From Roseateles toxinivorans (GTDB lineage: Bacteria > Pseudomonadota > Gammaproteobacteria > Burkholderiales > Burkholderiaceae_C), in contig NZ_SNXS01000001.1 in NCBI RefSeq assembly GCF_004362525.1, positions 919,510 through 983,509 of the forward strand: a DNA stretch of 64,000 nt. The letters run 5' to 3'. This document shows positions 31,101 to 36,641 of this stretch, piece by piece. Every line of letters starts with the position of its first letter. Position 1 is the first letter of the stretch. The position numbers and the translations under genes are program-made. The notes beneath the pieces were generated by a model. That model had not been told where the DNA came from. It saw nothing but the letters and a program-made list of their open reading frames with translations, and ran no database searches.

Positions 31101-32744
31101 ACCGATCAGCTTGACAGCGCCGCCGCCGGTCAGCAGCCGGGAGTTGGCATTGAAGGTGATGTCCTTGCTGACCAGGGTGATGACATCGGTGCTGTCGGTG
31201 TAGGCGCTGCTCAGGTCCAGCGTCGCCGCGGCGCCATCGCTGCCGCCCAGGGTGATGGCAGTCTCGGCCTGCAGCAGCACATTGTTGCTCGCCGCCAAGG
31301 TCTGCACCGTGCCGGTGGTGACGCTGCAGTCGCCGCTGGTGCCCAGATCCAGGCAGCTGCTGTCGCCGCTGGCGCCGTTGATGATGTGCAGGGTGTCGGA
31401 GTCGATCAGCAGCGTGCCGGTGCGACCCTTGGGCGCCTTGGTGTCGACCAGGCCGTAGAGCTGCAGGCGCCGCCGGCCCGAGACTTCGACGAAGCCACCG
31501 TTGCCCCGCAACGCGCCACCGCGCGAACGCGCCAGACCGCCGAAGTCGGTGCTGTCATCGCTGAGAAACCGGATGCTGCCGCCGTCACCGTCCTGTGTGG
31601 CATCGGCCAGCACCTGGGCGCCGGGCGAAAGAACGAGACGCTGCGTCAGCGGCGCGGGAGGCTCTGCCGGTGCCGCCGCCCGGGGAGCCTCGGTGGCCGG
31701 CGCGGCCGATGGCAAGACCTGACTCCGCATGTCGCCGATCACCGCACTGCCGCCGCCGCTGACGCCGGACACATCGATCAGCGAACCGGCCTGCAGCTCG
31801 ATGTCGCCGCCCTGCAGTCGCACCTGTCCACCAAGGCCCGCGCCAGCGGGGCTGCTGCCCGACTCCAAACTCGGCGCCTTATGCTGTGCGGCCACCACGC
31901 TGCCCGACACCAGCAGCTTCTCGTCGCCGACCAGCTCGATCACACCGCCGCGCTCCACCATGCCGACGGCCGAGCTCAGGCCATTGGCATTGACGGCGCT
32001 GCGGAAGGCCGCGTCATGGGCGGCATCGGCCCCGGCGCGTATCGTGCCGGCCACCTCGATGCCGCCGGCCTCGATGCGCACCCGCTCCAGCGCGTTGATG
32101 CGCCCGTCGATGCGCACCCGGCCCTCGGCGCTGCGCGGGGCCCGGCCCTGCAGCAGCTGCTCCACCGCGGCCTCGCCGATCTGCCCCTGCGCGCCCAGCA
32201 TCGCGTCCATATGCGCCTTGCTCGGCGCGACGATGTGCAGGCTGTTGACGTTGATCACGCCCTCCTTGCCCAAGACCAGGCCGTAGGGGTCGGCAAAGAC
32301 CAGCTTGCCGTTGAGGCTGCCATCCTTCAGACCGTTGAGCACGCCGTCCACGCGCACCGGCGCCTCGGTGACCAGGTTGATGACGCGTTGCGCCTGGACG
32401 GGCACCAGCACGTTCACCGTCTGCCCCTGGCCGACCTCGAAACGTCTGAAACTGTTGAAGGCATTGCTGCCACGCAGGGTTGCAGTGCTGATGTCGGTGC
32501 GCGTACCGCTGACCTGCAGCGCGGTCTGCGTGCGACCGTCGGGCTTGATGACATTAGCCTGCGTCTGCGCCCAGGCGCTGATCGCCGGCAGGCCCGTCAG
32601 CGCCGCCACCGCCCCCCCCAGCGGGGTGAGCGCCAGCAGGCGGACCAGCGCACGAGGGCTGTGGCCCGTGCGCCCGCGGCGCCGCCACAGGCGCTGGCTG
32701 CGCTGCTGCAAGAACGGGCGCGACGGTCGGGCGATGGGTTTCAT
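13146..32744 (-). CDS. Giant two-partner-secretion exoprotein (TpsA, filamentous haemagglutinin-like)
   Basis: A single uninterrupted frame of 6532 residues. The long N-terminal signal region ends near AWAQTQAN (about residue 60); the TPS/haemagglutination-activity domain follows (about 65-290, with an ALQVSGTRTDI and RRFEVGQGQTVNVLVP segment). Most of the rest is Gly/Ala/Ser-rich beta-helix with motifs of the type GAAGAVTVVVS repeated dozens of times. Exceptions are a Lys-rich helical insert (about 1450-1530), an aromatic-rich globular block (about 3950-4450, with Cys in SFFECVLDPSC), a tandem pair of about 89-residue repeats (about 4660-4840) and a final third of short AGGDAxL repeats. No C-terminal anchor is seen. 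It is probably a secreted or surface adhesin exported by the TpsB protein. The ATG follows AGGTAGAG and lies 15 bp after the sapC-like stop. Confidence 0.9.
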   Translation of the reverse strand: MKPIARPSRPFLQQRSQRLWRRRGRTGHSPRALVRLLALTPLGGAVAALTGLPAISAWAQTQANVIKPDGRTQTALQVSGTRTDISTATLRGSNAFNSFRRFEVGQGQTVNVLVPVQAQRVINLVTEAPVRVDGVLNGLKDGSLNGKLVFADPYGLVLGKEGVINVNSLHIVAPSKAHMDAMLGAQGQIGEAAVEQLLQGRAPRSAEGRVRIDGRINALERVRIEAGGIEVAGTIRAGADAAHDAAFRSAVNANGLSSAVGMVERGGVIELVGDEKLLVSGSVVAAQHKAPSLESGSSPAGAGLGGQVRLQGGDIELQAGSLIDVSGVSGGGSAVIGDMRSQVLPSAAPATEAPRAAAPAEPPAPLTQRLVLSPGAQVLADATQDGDGGSIRFLSDDSTDFGGLARSRGGALRGNGGFVEVSGRRRLQLYGLVDTKAPKGRTGTLLIDSDTLHIINGASGDSSCLDLGTSGDCSVTTGTVQTLAASNNVLLQAETAITLGGSDGAAATLDLSSAYTDSTDVITLVSKDITFNANSRLLTGGGAVKLIGLGSLSAGDLGTGEFSYQSSISWGPLSIGAKVEGGTVHLNSGAVIITRGVAAAADAESAALLRNGGAVTLRGQRVQLDAGSKILAQSTGSDGHLGGAVELTSYALQQWNLGKATAESQVVLAGTVKAETITANAVARAEATPDGAWGFALQGGLMAIGAYAGMNAAYHEAEANAHLDVQGTARLDASSTLSLHAASLNKAAGSVYLFTQAEDGTDLFSAAVAYVKTGGIADLLVSSGAQLKSGGKLSVVAHNDATAKSSVKVLSTNSKGGAAVGVVETDVSAYAQIAAGADIQVGSLELLSLQTGNVRNIAKSTEAQRKATEQDPNPPQASVGVSVAVSNIKAHSTALLDASLAQVGDVTVVADTALWQNYIAARNDVGGDPSLVGKVSLAVASKILPFSSGQQVLGDWLAAKSDTLAGLSKGAPTFKLGAVVTVNETDLGSQAHIGANAIIVSSGKVAVLAQTEDRSIHNIAESRARTKDSISNGPALSLAVAVGLYDHAAEATVGEGAQITTTQFGLQSQIYQPLDVTWLASFGSGGIAKPSELFAHFTPPNLGMPQLVFTSWATALTEQEIDPKSTDPNKAVAAAGAVNWTAFGNRSTAWVGSGAHITSTGADTPWSIAWTTPTAPLLDGDTSIGGEPVGSLGNILRETQEAVDKVAGLAKNAVGEITDWLDGAPVVLGITLKQAASFGKAVDVQARNESSFLTLTGQPSAFGFGGVKLGVQGGPFAAGAAFNYAGSEHRTVAGIDDGAVVTASLGTVGVEALSIDRIIAVAPTAGRGTGSVVNLIAAYAELDNLTAAVVSNKAQVAAKALDVVATEDVSVWSASGAAAFGGNANAVGVAVAVNELDGRTLAAIADPGTLEWGAVRPEGFSGRSATGSITTDALRVLAATQGTSGAVSASAASVESEDPDSKPDEQVKEAPKSGLSKKWEALKTKTSELRAKAVAKLQTSDTGKIAKARNFLADKIKEKAAAADPVKPTPPKLSIAAAGSAAVNLGKLDSRALVQGASLKDGAGSLNTVTVRASNETHQYAVSGSIALLKLNAPETQTGYGVSGAVTVDIEDNDSSARIVDSSISDAGTVLVESLSAGQRISAGLGIAGSSGKKPSYMLDVSYSMTESDNDTLAAIEGGTITGSAARKSVVEVLAYDRTETGVGAGALTVQKNKGGAVGVAIGVALVRNSTDASIAGTTATQAGRVDVRAFDPVVLGIGAASLGYSKEAKSFTLEGSVSYGEVENNSRAFIGNRGASPASINSDAQITVQATDLVPAAFKTRFEAVLAADGTPPADSEYDFGASLRAGDQEAFGGQAIGQGQPGALVIGVAGGIAVGSGEAAGASASVSRVANVHEALVEGATLTGAGVAVDATDASLIVNVGLGVGGTSSKIAFAGSVAVTINDNRATARIGETGKTTSVTTTGASGTDGLGITSATSDRAFAVAGALAISTSGTAGGLAGVVSTGSNVAEALARNATLSVGGSAGAARVESTTASQHIGVAAAGGFGDKAAINGSFVVHDVSDRTTASVTDSGVSAGHVQVRAGDSDSLAAQVYSGAGSIGFSGKVAGGAAVTVNTVALEREASIERSAVTVTGTAADALLVRADTGVRIIGVTVAGGGATTASINGAASANTVTNTTKAQIEGSGVNAAGAGVQILARDVSDVDFGTAAISVAGKVGLGAAIAVNRIDNDVSAQLQGSDAQGARHALGAEFSATDLRVDASSDARLVNAAYGIAAGGQVGGAGSISVNIVDTDVTAHIGRGASARLEGSAAVQATSEDDIKSFAGALGIGNGAGVGLSTTVNLVRGSTQASIGADDETQVKLDAKGNGAGLLVHSGVLTQPLPGVAAAGTNPSSFDGLAAMSDYDATRKKMVEGTKTIHGVAVNAASIRHVLAFDTAIGGAGEGVGIGANAGAHVISSATTAEVVGAELNQRESTGLAAAQALDVQASSHHVMSTFALGAGVGATAGGSAALGGDVFVTRTKANIRDAKVKAQQDVTVHAGNESAQSSILIGFAAGSGALTGTAGVVVFDAEVQAALLGGESRSGRDTIVDADNAAVVNVISGAGALSAGGGAAGAVTVVVSDTLTEALVGRAGAAQGSTRVSTGGDLTVQADSSGAVNTFTVAISGSGGAAGAAIGAVAVVTNQTRSAVSGADLEVGVAPNWVYVAPGGGGSSEIGDGPSDGPSTSTGPAIGALNVHASDHGVIAQESGAAGIGFGAGGVGGTVSVLVTRANVAASVDASEVDAGTISLLSLNQQQHQAATVGVGVGGGLGAGFAVSLTMLGTGSPEDSDAFGSGSNAKGSQLMDAAIRLTQGNRLGETADTISTTERSSLQAQGQRDIGGTLRDAGSNSAASTVSASTLRAGGNVTVQADQESSLKNLAGAAGVSLGVGAGGSVGVSYVFNATAADVTASTITAGGAVSLSAESRDVSGKQALDLTTIAGGVGFAGLGASVGVAHLSNTVSAQADGTITGASVAIAASDSTSASVSNVAAAAGGGALGIAVSTLDRGGSVNAWVNRAGGSGSWVNARTLDISAQASGSNTVISRAVAAGLAVSGNGAAGTVDDTMQVRAGIGDNSRISVSGDPEDASHGSNVLAQRAVNLSSEAWGVGVSGGVQLGGSVALVTLGGDTTASVGPSVQFDAAGALSVAAEENAANALAAKATASGGGWTAALNASVATVSNTAVVQASIGDATLLPDGDVTLVARHAAAQHSEASGVPVGGLLALGGNVADTTTTAGTQATLGNVKTSGQRLGDLSVAAIGSDSSTAKATAGGGGLISGQAAVANVKDSSTTLADLKAWGATAKADAAGYTLHAGKLSVDAEHHGSVRTDADTVNASVVGGSGAFALSQVNNSVTARLGNDLQASALGLSINSLNQSQELDGGDNAAGAGGGLANGSAVQAGTRFTTQSTVSVGERVGLTVFGDPTSDHAGTLALAAHTDLSARTKGSLNTGGLVDVPFADVQAVSDAHNTVSVGRDAVLRSVGDVVLGTTALNQMNADSLVKTYGAVSVAGGTSNASAGQTDSISLGSNALLQAYGNVSLATGRDALGGLNLVQAQAMTDVYNYTALPITTTNSAEASSTITAAVDLAGGSRIEAGRSVYLRTFRGDQGSSAHGEGHNPYLELFSLSTDDSHAHAPVFAGSVAVNGQVTAGYYRLRDLRIDASGQLTQTVDQPALALPVQSFTMDATGGYHDATGQLVDPALALKPKDYIARIDGFNPSRYYDSGAKEKLGNVPDQAMGAYALPDLFVAGGNVEVSAPSVSGSGSLRAQGGPLIRVANASNRYLLANRMAIPDADSGGAVTFLGGAVKPAGLSTQEVDKGRAPAIDLHNSYNTAFGGPASDIVFQSGASGTPTVRNPRGSFTLVNDFGNAWGAAPDALTVDIQVPQGTFVLESTGYAKIGGTPQNEWASWDALVRPSDAFNFIDTVAYALYIRWGIGSSTDAVTYSRQLQGIVENKGSGSGYLFRKNLGNQQFKSGGNWYDGHYLFDTLQVKTLEGTRPKAINGVTSPGLLANRVDISARYLDLNAPILAGTAREVDVTINNTKLYRKDGRFWAGPQYSFFECVLDPSCRARNALRAQENGLYEVPAASLTYGASSPRLTVTFDPSTRRVSTASIGGSSQDAVKLTGIMLNSNATGSSKIELSTGAMKLNLQNNSGLEIDLPRIETSSNSQGVIQITDNGQLASVYSPKLKRNVVAPLTTWYVSTDGQHVDMYQDRLASDYVGLTPVQGTSTENGASTTSYLPRQGYRYDWTRQATATRRIVPGQYWDYFYATDWEFLDEQGKATHLSTPSWSVVSSGVSLNPALKDINYSYRFDASAGFDYWNVTYSNNGPANRLFGLATSATLIQRSSVRADHPVAIGFKGFGTGGITIGSNASAHVGKTISNAGGDTSISVTEAGKLVGHDGGLITARNLTLSAAGDLGGDGSSQALNIRLNGGVLNAEAGGNLALDASSALSLGSVSAGSSASAGRLSVRADGDITAASAASVVKAFQVELESRTGRIGGAGADQALNVTVSSIGDQVSKRGIIKAQALGDVKLDLTGGDIRVDKIVATDGNVWINTLGSLFDFHEGEGLSGRANEDLLALWQGQLHLAGDRGAAAADTLTHTIAPLDQQVSRDYRDYWSLRALGTLGSGGRSITLSSAGLSTLRAQTAARLGIAQPSDAQVNAWANELLARYTGTFDSLLGANSWQSRPEFQAQAANYRFSADRYNEYWQLRNATSGGVLTSAGKDAVRAMAATVLGAAPNDAQLQAYVNSRFSALAGDFASGLGASWATQAAFQSYDPVYQFAGDAALLQRYATGSYWGQDRLENSIRLTALNTGSGGGTGEIEHLNISGKTVTLTSSGATATLGRDNGFRTLPRGQALSPEDRDALSLAVAPGDVQTLADADGNIIGLKVRDNRPFFLRAGQQLDASFNGQLFVQAEGELKLGRVLSTGGLRLLSQDGLSVAGAAAGPQLEGTILVLDGGRGSIGSAAQPLVIKSDELSLVRADGDIHIVQPLGNLVLDLMGAGQTVDLRAETGSIRQKETGLLSLSGHDLNLWAAGDIGGPDGRNLELRTTGGALTLHGQVAWIGASGEALRLGTSALASDLLLSAPETTDLIVQGKVTAGGKATLLMGGDFITRDQASLQTQGDVSLLAGGADMAAGSSLRSEAGALGLNLSGGDARVANLFGQTGVAIEAPLGRIAAAGAANRIQVGAPAGLLALNVQNSAGAGVGTNALPLQLDAARVAVRSRSGGLFFKLLQPDVVLEQLGLDSGDLFLGTEGSLRLQGGFSSAGNIRFQVKGAFEAAGSLFARGAGHLLQVDAGQITVAGLARSDGDLALASREGDMRLSDVQALGSIALRSARSLQLSSLTAGGDADAQAATSLQGGSFDAAGSLALGAGAALDAGGLGAGNALSVSASGAATLGALKAGTSLSASAALLTTDALQAGGDVSLLADGLLTARTAAVGGKLDARAAEIRLNGATVGRAATLQSGAALAIGRLDVGDGLNITAGAAAIGPLQVGGDLRMDAAVFDGQSLDVVGNSSVTITGEFRAAALRQQGDALLRAASLSGAGVTIGGTASVSSTEGGIKFDRLSIGGNAALQAKTSVLLGALDVGGSLKLDAERAELASVAAAGAAHLRLAKDLAVAGQLVFGADLDLRADSLAADGLQVAGATAVEVQKALSVGAVSLVGSADIKAGELQLKTLTAGADLKLDLRSAGLQADSLQVAGDTRLQARSDIDVRQLLSGGRLELQARDLRVQDMQAGGDAQLQLAGDWQLTQRGRFDADLKTEAAGMTLTGPVQVGGAAALRTGRLLAGQLRVGGATSIVAEADVELDSLQSGAQLDVQARHFRANDVQAGGDAKLALSGDWLLGEGGHFGAGLSATAARIDWAGPVQVLAAADLRARAGLSLTTLDVGAAARVEAGELSGKRISSGGASSWLIDAGGIALEQLEVGGAASLDTKGSMQIPQLDVAGPLRLQAGDLVSSMLHAAGDAALQLSGKLEITELGRFDGDLKAQASVMSFGALKVGGSLTLSTPPTPAVAGLGAASAQALAAAELPAGAVHMAGLEVGESAEIKLTGAFELQGSGMVGGDLLLVADALTLRDLTVGRALDLQSAHDLSASSITSGAGTSLRAPDAVKVGSLDVARELRLQAGSLTLGTLNTALDARLQMSRDATLGELRSGGQVEVDAAGDLRLDVLVGQGDASLKGAQLRLGEISSQGRLDLLATQDLQGQTLNAGVHARLRATGAIRIGSLSAPTVELEAGREMRLDVLRADTAELSTATQIALREGRIDDSIKLHADQISGGLVSTAGDGLLTELGGVDERPATRIELAVDTPLRWQVPLLNAVEARLTTTGEWTRFDLARITGAMRLGTPGGAIEMNNRSLQPSATADVQLYEPDRTFMLERDGKRLSTTAFLLAQRPDQIITSPRIWSQVNGLPSQTPLQPASLSLAGLRAGPLAAMFPQLRRTEDGGWDFEALLRENPSAAQQTVAVGELEF

Positions 32745-32759
32745 GAAGGCTCTACCTGA

Positions 32760-33512
32760 TCAATGAAGCTGTGGGGCCGCGGCGGCCTGGCCAAGCCGCA
32801 GGCTCAGGCGCTGAGCCAGCCTCGGCAGCAGACCCAGCGAGCCCAGATGGGCATAGACAAGGCCCAGCCAGCCGGGGCGGAACAGCGACTCCAGCTCCTG
32901 CGCCGGCAGCGCCAGCAGCCGGTGCTCGTCCACCACCAGCAAGCCGCTCAGGCTGGCGCTGCGGCCGGCCAGCGGGTAGTCGATGGCGCGCTCGACCAGC
33001 AGGTCCAGCTCGGCCAGACGCTGCGTGAACGCGCGGCTGGCCTCCATCTCCTGGCGGAACTGGATCAGGAACTGCTTGGCCTGACCGAGCCAGGCGCTGT
33101 CGCTGCCATCCGCGTCGAACAAAGGCTCCCCTTCGACCCGGTTCAGGCCGGGGTAGCACTCGTCGATGCAGACGGTGTATTCCTGAGCACTGGGCGTCTG
33201 CGCCAGCACGAAGGGATAGCGACGGATGAAGGCCGGCACATAGCTGCCGCTCTGCCAGTCACCCGCGGCATCGACGAACAGGTTTTCACGGTCGCGCAGG
33301 CCCAGCAACGCTGCCATCGCCGGGCCCTCGTCGGTGCTGACGAAGACGCAGGGGTAGTCGAGGCCTGCCTGCGGCAGCTCGCTGGCGGCCAGCAGCACCG
33401 AGTTGGTGTCGCGCGCGAAGGCATAGCGCTGCGCGCTGGGCCCGACCCGCAGGTCGCGGTGACGCTCACGGTGCAGGCCCACCGGCTTCTCGTAGATCAG
33501 CATGGAGGTCAT
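32760..33512 (-). CDS. SapC-like protein
   Basis: A 250-residue protein matching the SapC family: YEKPVGLHRERHRDLRV, YAFARDTNSVLLAASEL, YPCVFV and FVLAQ segments in the usual order. SapC was named from the Campylobacter S-layer export locus, but its biochemical role in other bacteria is not established. The start at 33512 overlaps the tpsB stop (ATGA) and the stop is 15 bp before tpsA, so it sits inside the secretion operon. No signal peptide is visible, so it is probably cytoplasmic. A role in supporting synthesis or export of the giant exoprotein is inference from position. The frame stays open far upstream through tpsB, but that part is a shadow. Confidence 0.8.
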   Translation of the reverse strand: MTSMLIYEKPVGLHRERHRDLRVGPSAQRYAFARDTNSVLLAASELPQAGLDYPCVFVSTDEGPAMAALLGLRDRENLFVDAAGDWQSGSYVPAFIRRYPFVLAQTPSAQEYTVCIDECYPGLNRVEGEPLFDADGSDSAWLGQAKQFLIQFRQEMEASRAFTQRLAELDLLVERAIDYPLAGRSASLSGLLVVDEHRLLALPAQELESLFRPGWLGLVYAHLGSLGLLPRLAQRLSLRLGQAAAAPQLH

Positions 33513-35209
33513 CGCGGGCTCCGCTGGCTGCTTCGGTTGAACCATCCGTCCAGATCGACACTGACGCGCAGGTAGAACTCCGTCTTGGCCGAGGGCACGC
33601 TGTCCGTCTTGCGCGGAGACGCGAGGCTGGCCGACAGGTTCCAGATGCCGCGCCGCCAGTTCAGGCCCAGACCGGCGCTGGACAGCTGCGTGGCCGGTGT
33701 GCCTTCGATGCGCACGCGGCCGTGATCGATGAAGAGGAAACCGTCGATGTTGCCCAGCTCGCCCGCGGCGAACTGACGGTGCAGCTCCAGCGTTACTGTC
33801 TCGCCACGGTCGCCGCTGGCGCTGGGCGAGGCAAAGCCGCGCACGCTGCCCGGCCCACCCAGCTGCAGCTGCAGCGCGGCCGGCAGATTGACGGCCGAGG
33901 TGAACTGGGCCGTGCCATGGGCCTGCAGCGACCAGACCTCGAACAACTCGCGGTAGGCGTTGAAGCTCAGTTGGCTGACGGTGCTGTCGCGCGCCGCGAT
34001 GTTCGCCGCGCGGGTATGGACACGCGACAGGTTCAGCGTGCTGCCCAGGCTTGCCACCTCGGTCTGGTAGCCCAGGCTCAGCGAAGCGGCCAGGCTGCCC
34101 ATGCGCACGTCCGAGAAGCGCTCGCCGGCAATGGTCGTGTTCGAGCGCGACTCGCCCAGCGAGGCACCGGCCTCCAGCGTCCAGGCCCCCCGGAGCAGCA
34201 GCGGCTGGCTCAGCCCCAGGGTGAAGGCGCTCGACCCGCCGTCGACGATCAAATCGTTCTGCGGGCCCGACACGGTCTTGGTGTTGCCGGCCGACAGGCC
34301 GATGCTGCCCCGCGTGCCGAAGCGGGCCAGCGAGGCGCCCAGCACGGCGCTGTAGTTCAGGCTCAGCGAGCTCGCGCCCTCCGAGTAGATGCCCAGCAGG
34401 GCCAGCTTGTCGGCATAGCCCAGCCAGTTGTTCAGCGCGCCGGCAAAGCTCAACTGGTCGCGGCCGACGCTGGCATTGCCCTCGTTGCTGAGCGACAGGC
34501 GGCCGCTCCACTTCGGTGGCTCATCGATCTCCACCTTGATCACGCTCTGGCCCACGGCTTCACCCTCGGCCGGCACGAAGCTCAGGGCCAGTCGGGTGTC
34601 GCTGCCGCGGTGCATGCGCTGCAACTGCCCGCCGATCTGCGGCACCTGTATCAACTCGCCCTCGCGCGTGGCAATCACGCCACGCACAAAGGCCGGCGAC
34701 AGGCGGGTGGCCTCGGGCAGATCGATGCGCGCCAGCGTGGCCTCGACCAGTTGCACCTTGAGCACGCCGTCCTGGATCTTCTGCGCCGGCACCAGCGCAC
34801 GGGCCGTCAGATGGCCCCGCTCGTAATACAGGGCATTGATCCGTTGCACCAGCGCCTGCACATCGGCAAAGGTGGTCGGCTTGCCGAGCTGCGGCTCAAT
34901 CGCCGCATCCAGCTCGGCCGGGGTGAGCAATTGACTGGCGCCGGTCTCGACCCTGAGCAGCATGAAGCTGGCCGTGGACTCTGGCGTCGACACCTTGGTG
35001 GTCGACGGCGCGCTCAGGCGCGGTGCTATGTCGGGGCTGGGCCTTTGCAGGCGCTGACGCTCCAGCTCCTCACGCTGGCGCTGGATCTGCGCCGGATCCT
35101 GCCCGGGGGGCGGTGCCTGGGCAAGCGCAGCGCCTAGCATCGCCCCGGTCATGGCAGGCAACAAAAAGCGGGCCGCATGTAAGGCGCGGCGATTCTTGGC
35201 CGAATGCAA
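33509..35209 (-). CDS. TpsB outer-membrane transporter (ShlB/FhaC/HecB family)
   Basis: A protein of about 566 residues. After a signal peptide ending near LGAALAQA there is a Gln/Arg-rich linker, two POTRA domains (about 65-225) and a 16-strand beta-barrel. LGGPGSVRGFASPSASGD carries the conserved VRGF motif of loop L6, and FIDHGRV is typical of strand regions near the end. It secretes TpsA partners across the outer membrane. The chosen start is TTG 35209, preceded by GGAGGAAG at ideal spacing; the frame is open to 35311 but without a signal-peptide-like start. It is the first gene of the operon tpsB, sapC-like, tpsA. Confidence 0.88.
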   Translation of the reverse strand: MHSAKNRRALHAARFLLPAMTGAMLGAALAQAPPPGQDPAQIQRQREELERQRLQRPSPDIAPRLSAPSTTKVSTPESTASFMLLRVETGASQLLTPAELDAAIEPQLGKPTTFADVQALVQRINALYYERGHLTARALVPAQKIQDGVLKVQLVEATLARIDLPEATRLSPAFVRGVIATREGELIQVPQIGGQLQRMHRGSDTRLALSFVPAEGEAVGQSVIKVEIDEPPKWSGRLSLSNEGNASVGRDQLSFAGALNNWLGYADKLALLGIYSEGASSLSLNYSAVLGASLARFGTRGSIGLSAGNTKTVSGPQNDLIVDGGSSAFTLGLSQPLLLRGAWTLEAGASLGESRSNTTIAGERFSDVRMGSLAASLSLGYQTEVASLGSTLNLSRVHTRAANIAARDSTVSQLSFNAYRELFEVWSLQAHGTAQFTSAVNLPAALQLQLGGPGSVRGFASPSASGDRGETVTLELHRQFAAGELGNIDGFLFIDHGRVRIEGTPATQLSSAGLGLNWRRGIWNLSASLASPRKTDSVPSAKTEFYLRVSVDLDGWFNRSSQRSPR

Positions 35210-35447
35210 GAGCTTCCTCCAAAACAGGGCCGCCTCGTCAGTACGATCAACTTGTCGGCCACGAACCCCAGCAAGCATGTCCGAAGGACCCACCCGGGGC
35301 ATTGACTCCAATCAATGCGAAGACCGTGGAATCGGTATGACTCGTCTGCGATCGTGGCGAAGCACTGTGCTTGATCGTGCTCAATGCCAGCCGCGCGACC
35401 CGTCCTCACACTGCATGGCGTCGTCCACCCTCCGCAGGAGAGTCGAA
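35210..35447. promoter_or_regulatory. Divergent promoter region of tpsB and PEP-CTERM gene
   Basis: 238 bp between two divergent starts. Ribosome-binding sites are clear for both (GGAGGA for tpsB, AGGAG at 35436-35440 for the PEP-CTERM gene). I could not identify convincing -35/-10 pairs or an operator. Confidence 0.4.
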
Positions 35448-36641
35448 ATGTCCACGTCGCGTAGCTTGATCGCCACCATCGTGGCGTTGCTGGGGCCGCT
35501 GGCCCAGGCTGCGCCCATCGCCTCGTCCGACGTGACGATCCGGGACGTCAACGGGCTCAGCAGCAGCGTGTCGGCAGGCGCGGCCGAGGCGGCCGTGCTG
35601 GCGCCGCTGTCGCTGGACAGCGCGCTGTCGGGCGGCCTGCAGCAGTCGCTGCACCGGGGCACGGCGGCGGCGTCGCAGCAGACGCTGCGCGGCGTGGCCG
35701 CGCTGAGCGCGTGGCACCCGTCGGCGGCCAACCTGTTCACCGCCAGTACCGACGCCAGCTTCTTCAAGCATGTGCAAGTGCTGCCTGGCACGTCGGGCCT
35801 GAGCTGGGGCGCGCCGGTGCAGTTCGACGTGCTGCTGCGAGTGGACGGGCAGATCGGCGCCGGGTGGCTCAACCCGCTGGTGTTCGGCGGCATGCCAACC
35901 TATGGCAACGCGCGCTCTCTGGCCAGCGTCGACGCGCGCGTGGACTACCGCATCGTCGACCTGAACCAAAGTGTGCCCGGCTGCGGCGAGTGCGGTCCGC
36001 CCGAGGTGATGGGTTTCGGCTACTACGGTCACGTCCTGTTCGACGCCAAGGTCGACGCCTGGGCCGGCGCCGAAGGCCGGATCGAGTCGCGCTGGGGGCC
36101 CCCCGGCGAGTGGGTGGGTGGCACGCTGCCGTCAGCCAACAACTACGACTTCATCGATAACAACATCCGCGCGTCCGACCAGCTGAGCCACTTCCCGGAC
36201 ACGAGCCTGCGCCGCTACATCGTGTCCACCTTTGTCGGCAATATGCTGGAGATCACGGGCGACATGAACCTGTTCGTCCAGGCCATGGGCCAGGGCACAA
36301 CCTCGCAGGCGACTGGCTACTTCGCGCATTCGTTCGACGCCGAGCTGGTCAGCGCCCAAGGGCTGGCCTTCGACGGCGAACTCGCCGGCATCTACCCCGC
36401 GGTGCCCGAGCCGGGGACGTGGGCGACGCTGCTCGCCGGGCTGGCGCTGCTGGCTGGTGTGGCGCGGCGCCGCCCTTGTGTTGCGACATCTGGAGCGCTA
36501 GTTGCAGACGGCGTCGCCCAGGGCCATCTCAGCCGCAGCAGCGTGCCGGTGCCGCGGCAGCGGTGCCACAGGACTTCGGCCCACAGCCCCCCTTTGCAGG
36601 TGCTGGCACCGCGGATGCGGCCTGCACGGCTGCGACCATAG
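35448..36641 (+). CDS. PEP-CTERM sorting-domain protein with an unusual C-terminal extension
   Basis: A 397-residue exported protein. A signal peptide (residues 1-21, ending LAQAAP) is followed by a secreted domain that I do not recognise. VPEPGTWATLLAGLALLAG (319-337) then GVARRR forms a standard PEP-CTERM signal, recognised by exosortase EpsH/XrtA-type enzymes, with the basic cluster at 340-342. Normally the protein would end within a few residues of this point. Here 55 more residues of low-complexity Arg/Ser/Pro sequence follow, overlapping the convergent gene by 113 bp. A TAG at 36499-36501 in the +1 frame would give a normal ending, so a recent frameshift or a sequencing error is likely. 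Confidence 0.75.
   Translation: MSTSRSLIATIVALLGPLAQAAPIASSDVTIRDVNGLSSSVSAGAAEAAVLAPLSLDSALSGGLQQSLHRGTAAASQQTLRGVAALSAWHPSAANLFTASTDASFFKHVQVLPGTSGLSWGAPVQFDVLLRVDGQIGAGWLNPLVFGGMPTYGNARSLASVDARVDYRIVDLNQSVPGCGECGPPEVMGFGYYGHVLFDAKVDAWAGAEGRIESRWGPPGEWVGGTLPSANNYDFIDNNIRASDQLSHFPDTSLRRYIVSTFVGNMLEITGDMNLFVQAMGQGTTSQATGYFAHSFDAELVSAQGLAFDGELAGIYPAVPEPGTWATLLAGLALLAGVARRRPCVATSGALVADGVAQGHLSRSSVPVPRQRCHRTSAHSPPLQVLAPRMRPARLRP

Noticed and set aside
13405..32766. Many long plus-strand frames opposite the tpsA gene, up to 895 residues (30072-32759) and 736 residues (27060-29270)
   Set aside because: They are antisense frames of a GC-rich gene with biased codon use; their translations are Arg/His/Ala/Gly-rich without domains, signals or ribosome-binding sites.
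33513..34511. Upstream extension of the sapC-like frame to 34511
   Set aside because: It lies wholly within tpsB in another frame; SapC homology begins at 33512 with an ATGA overlap.
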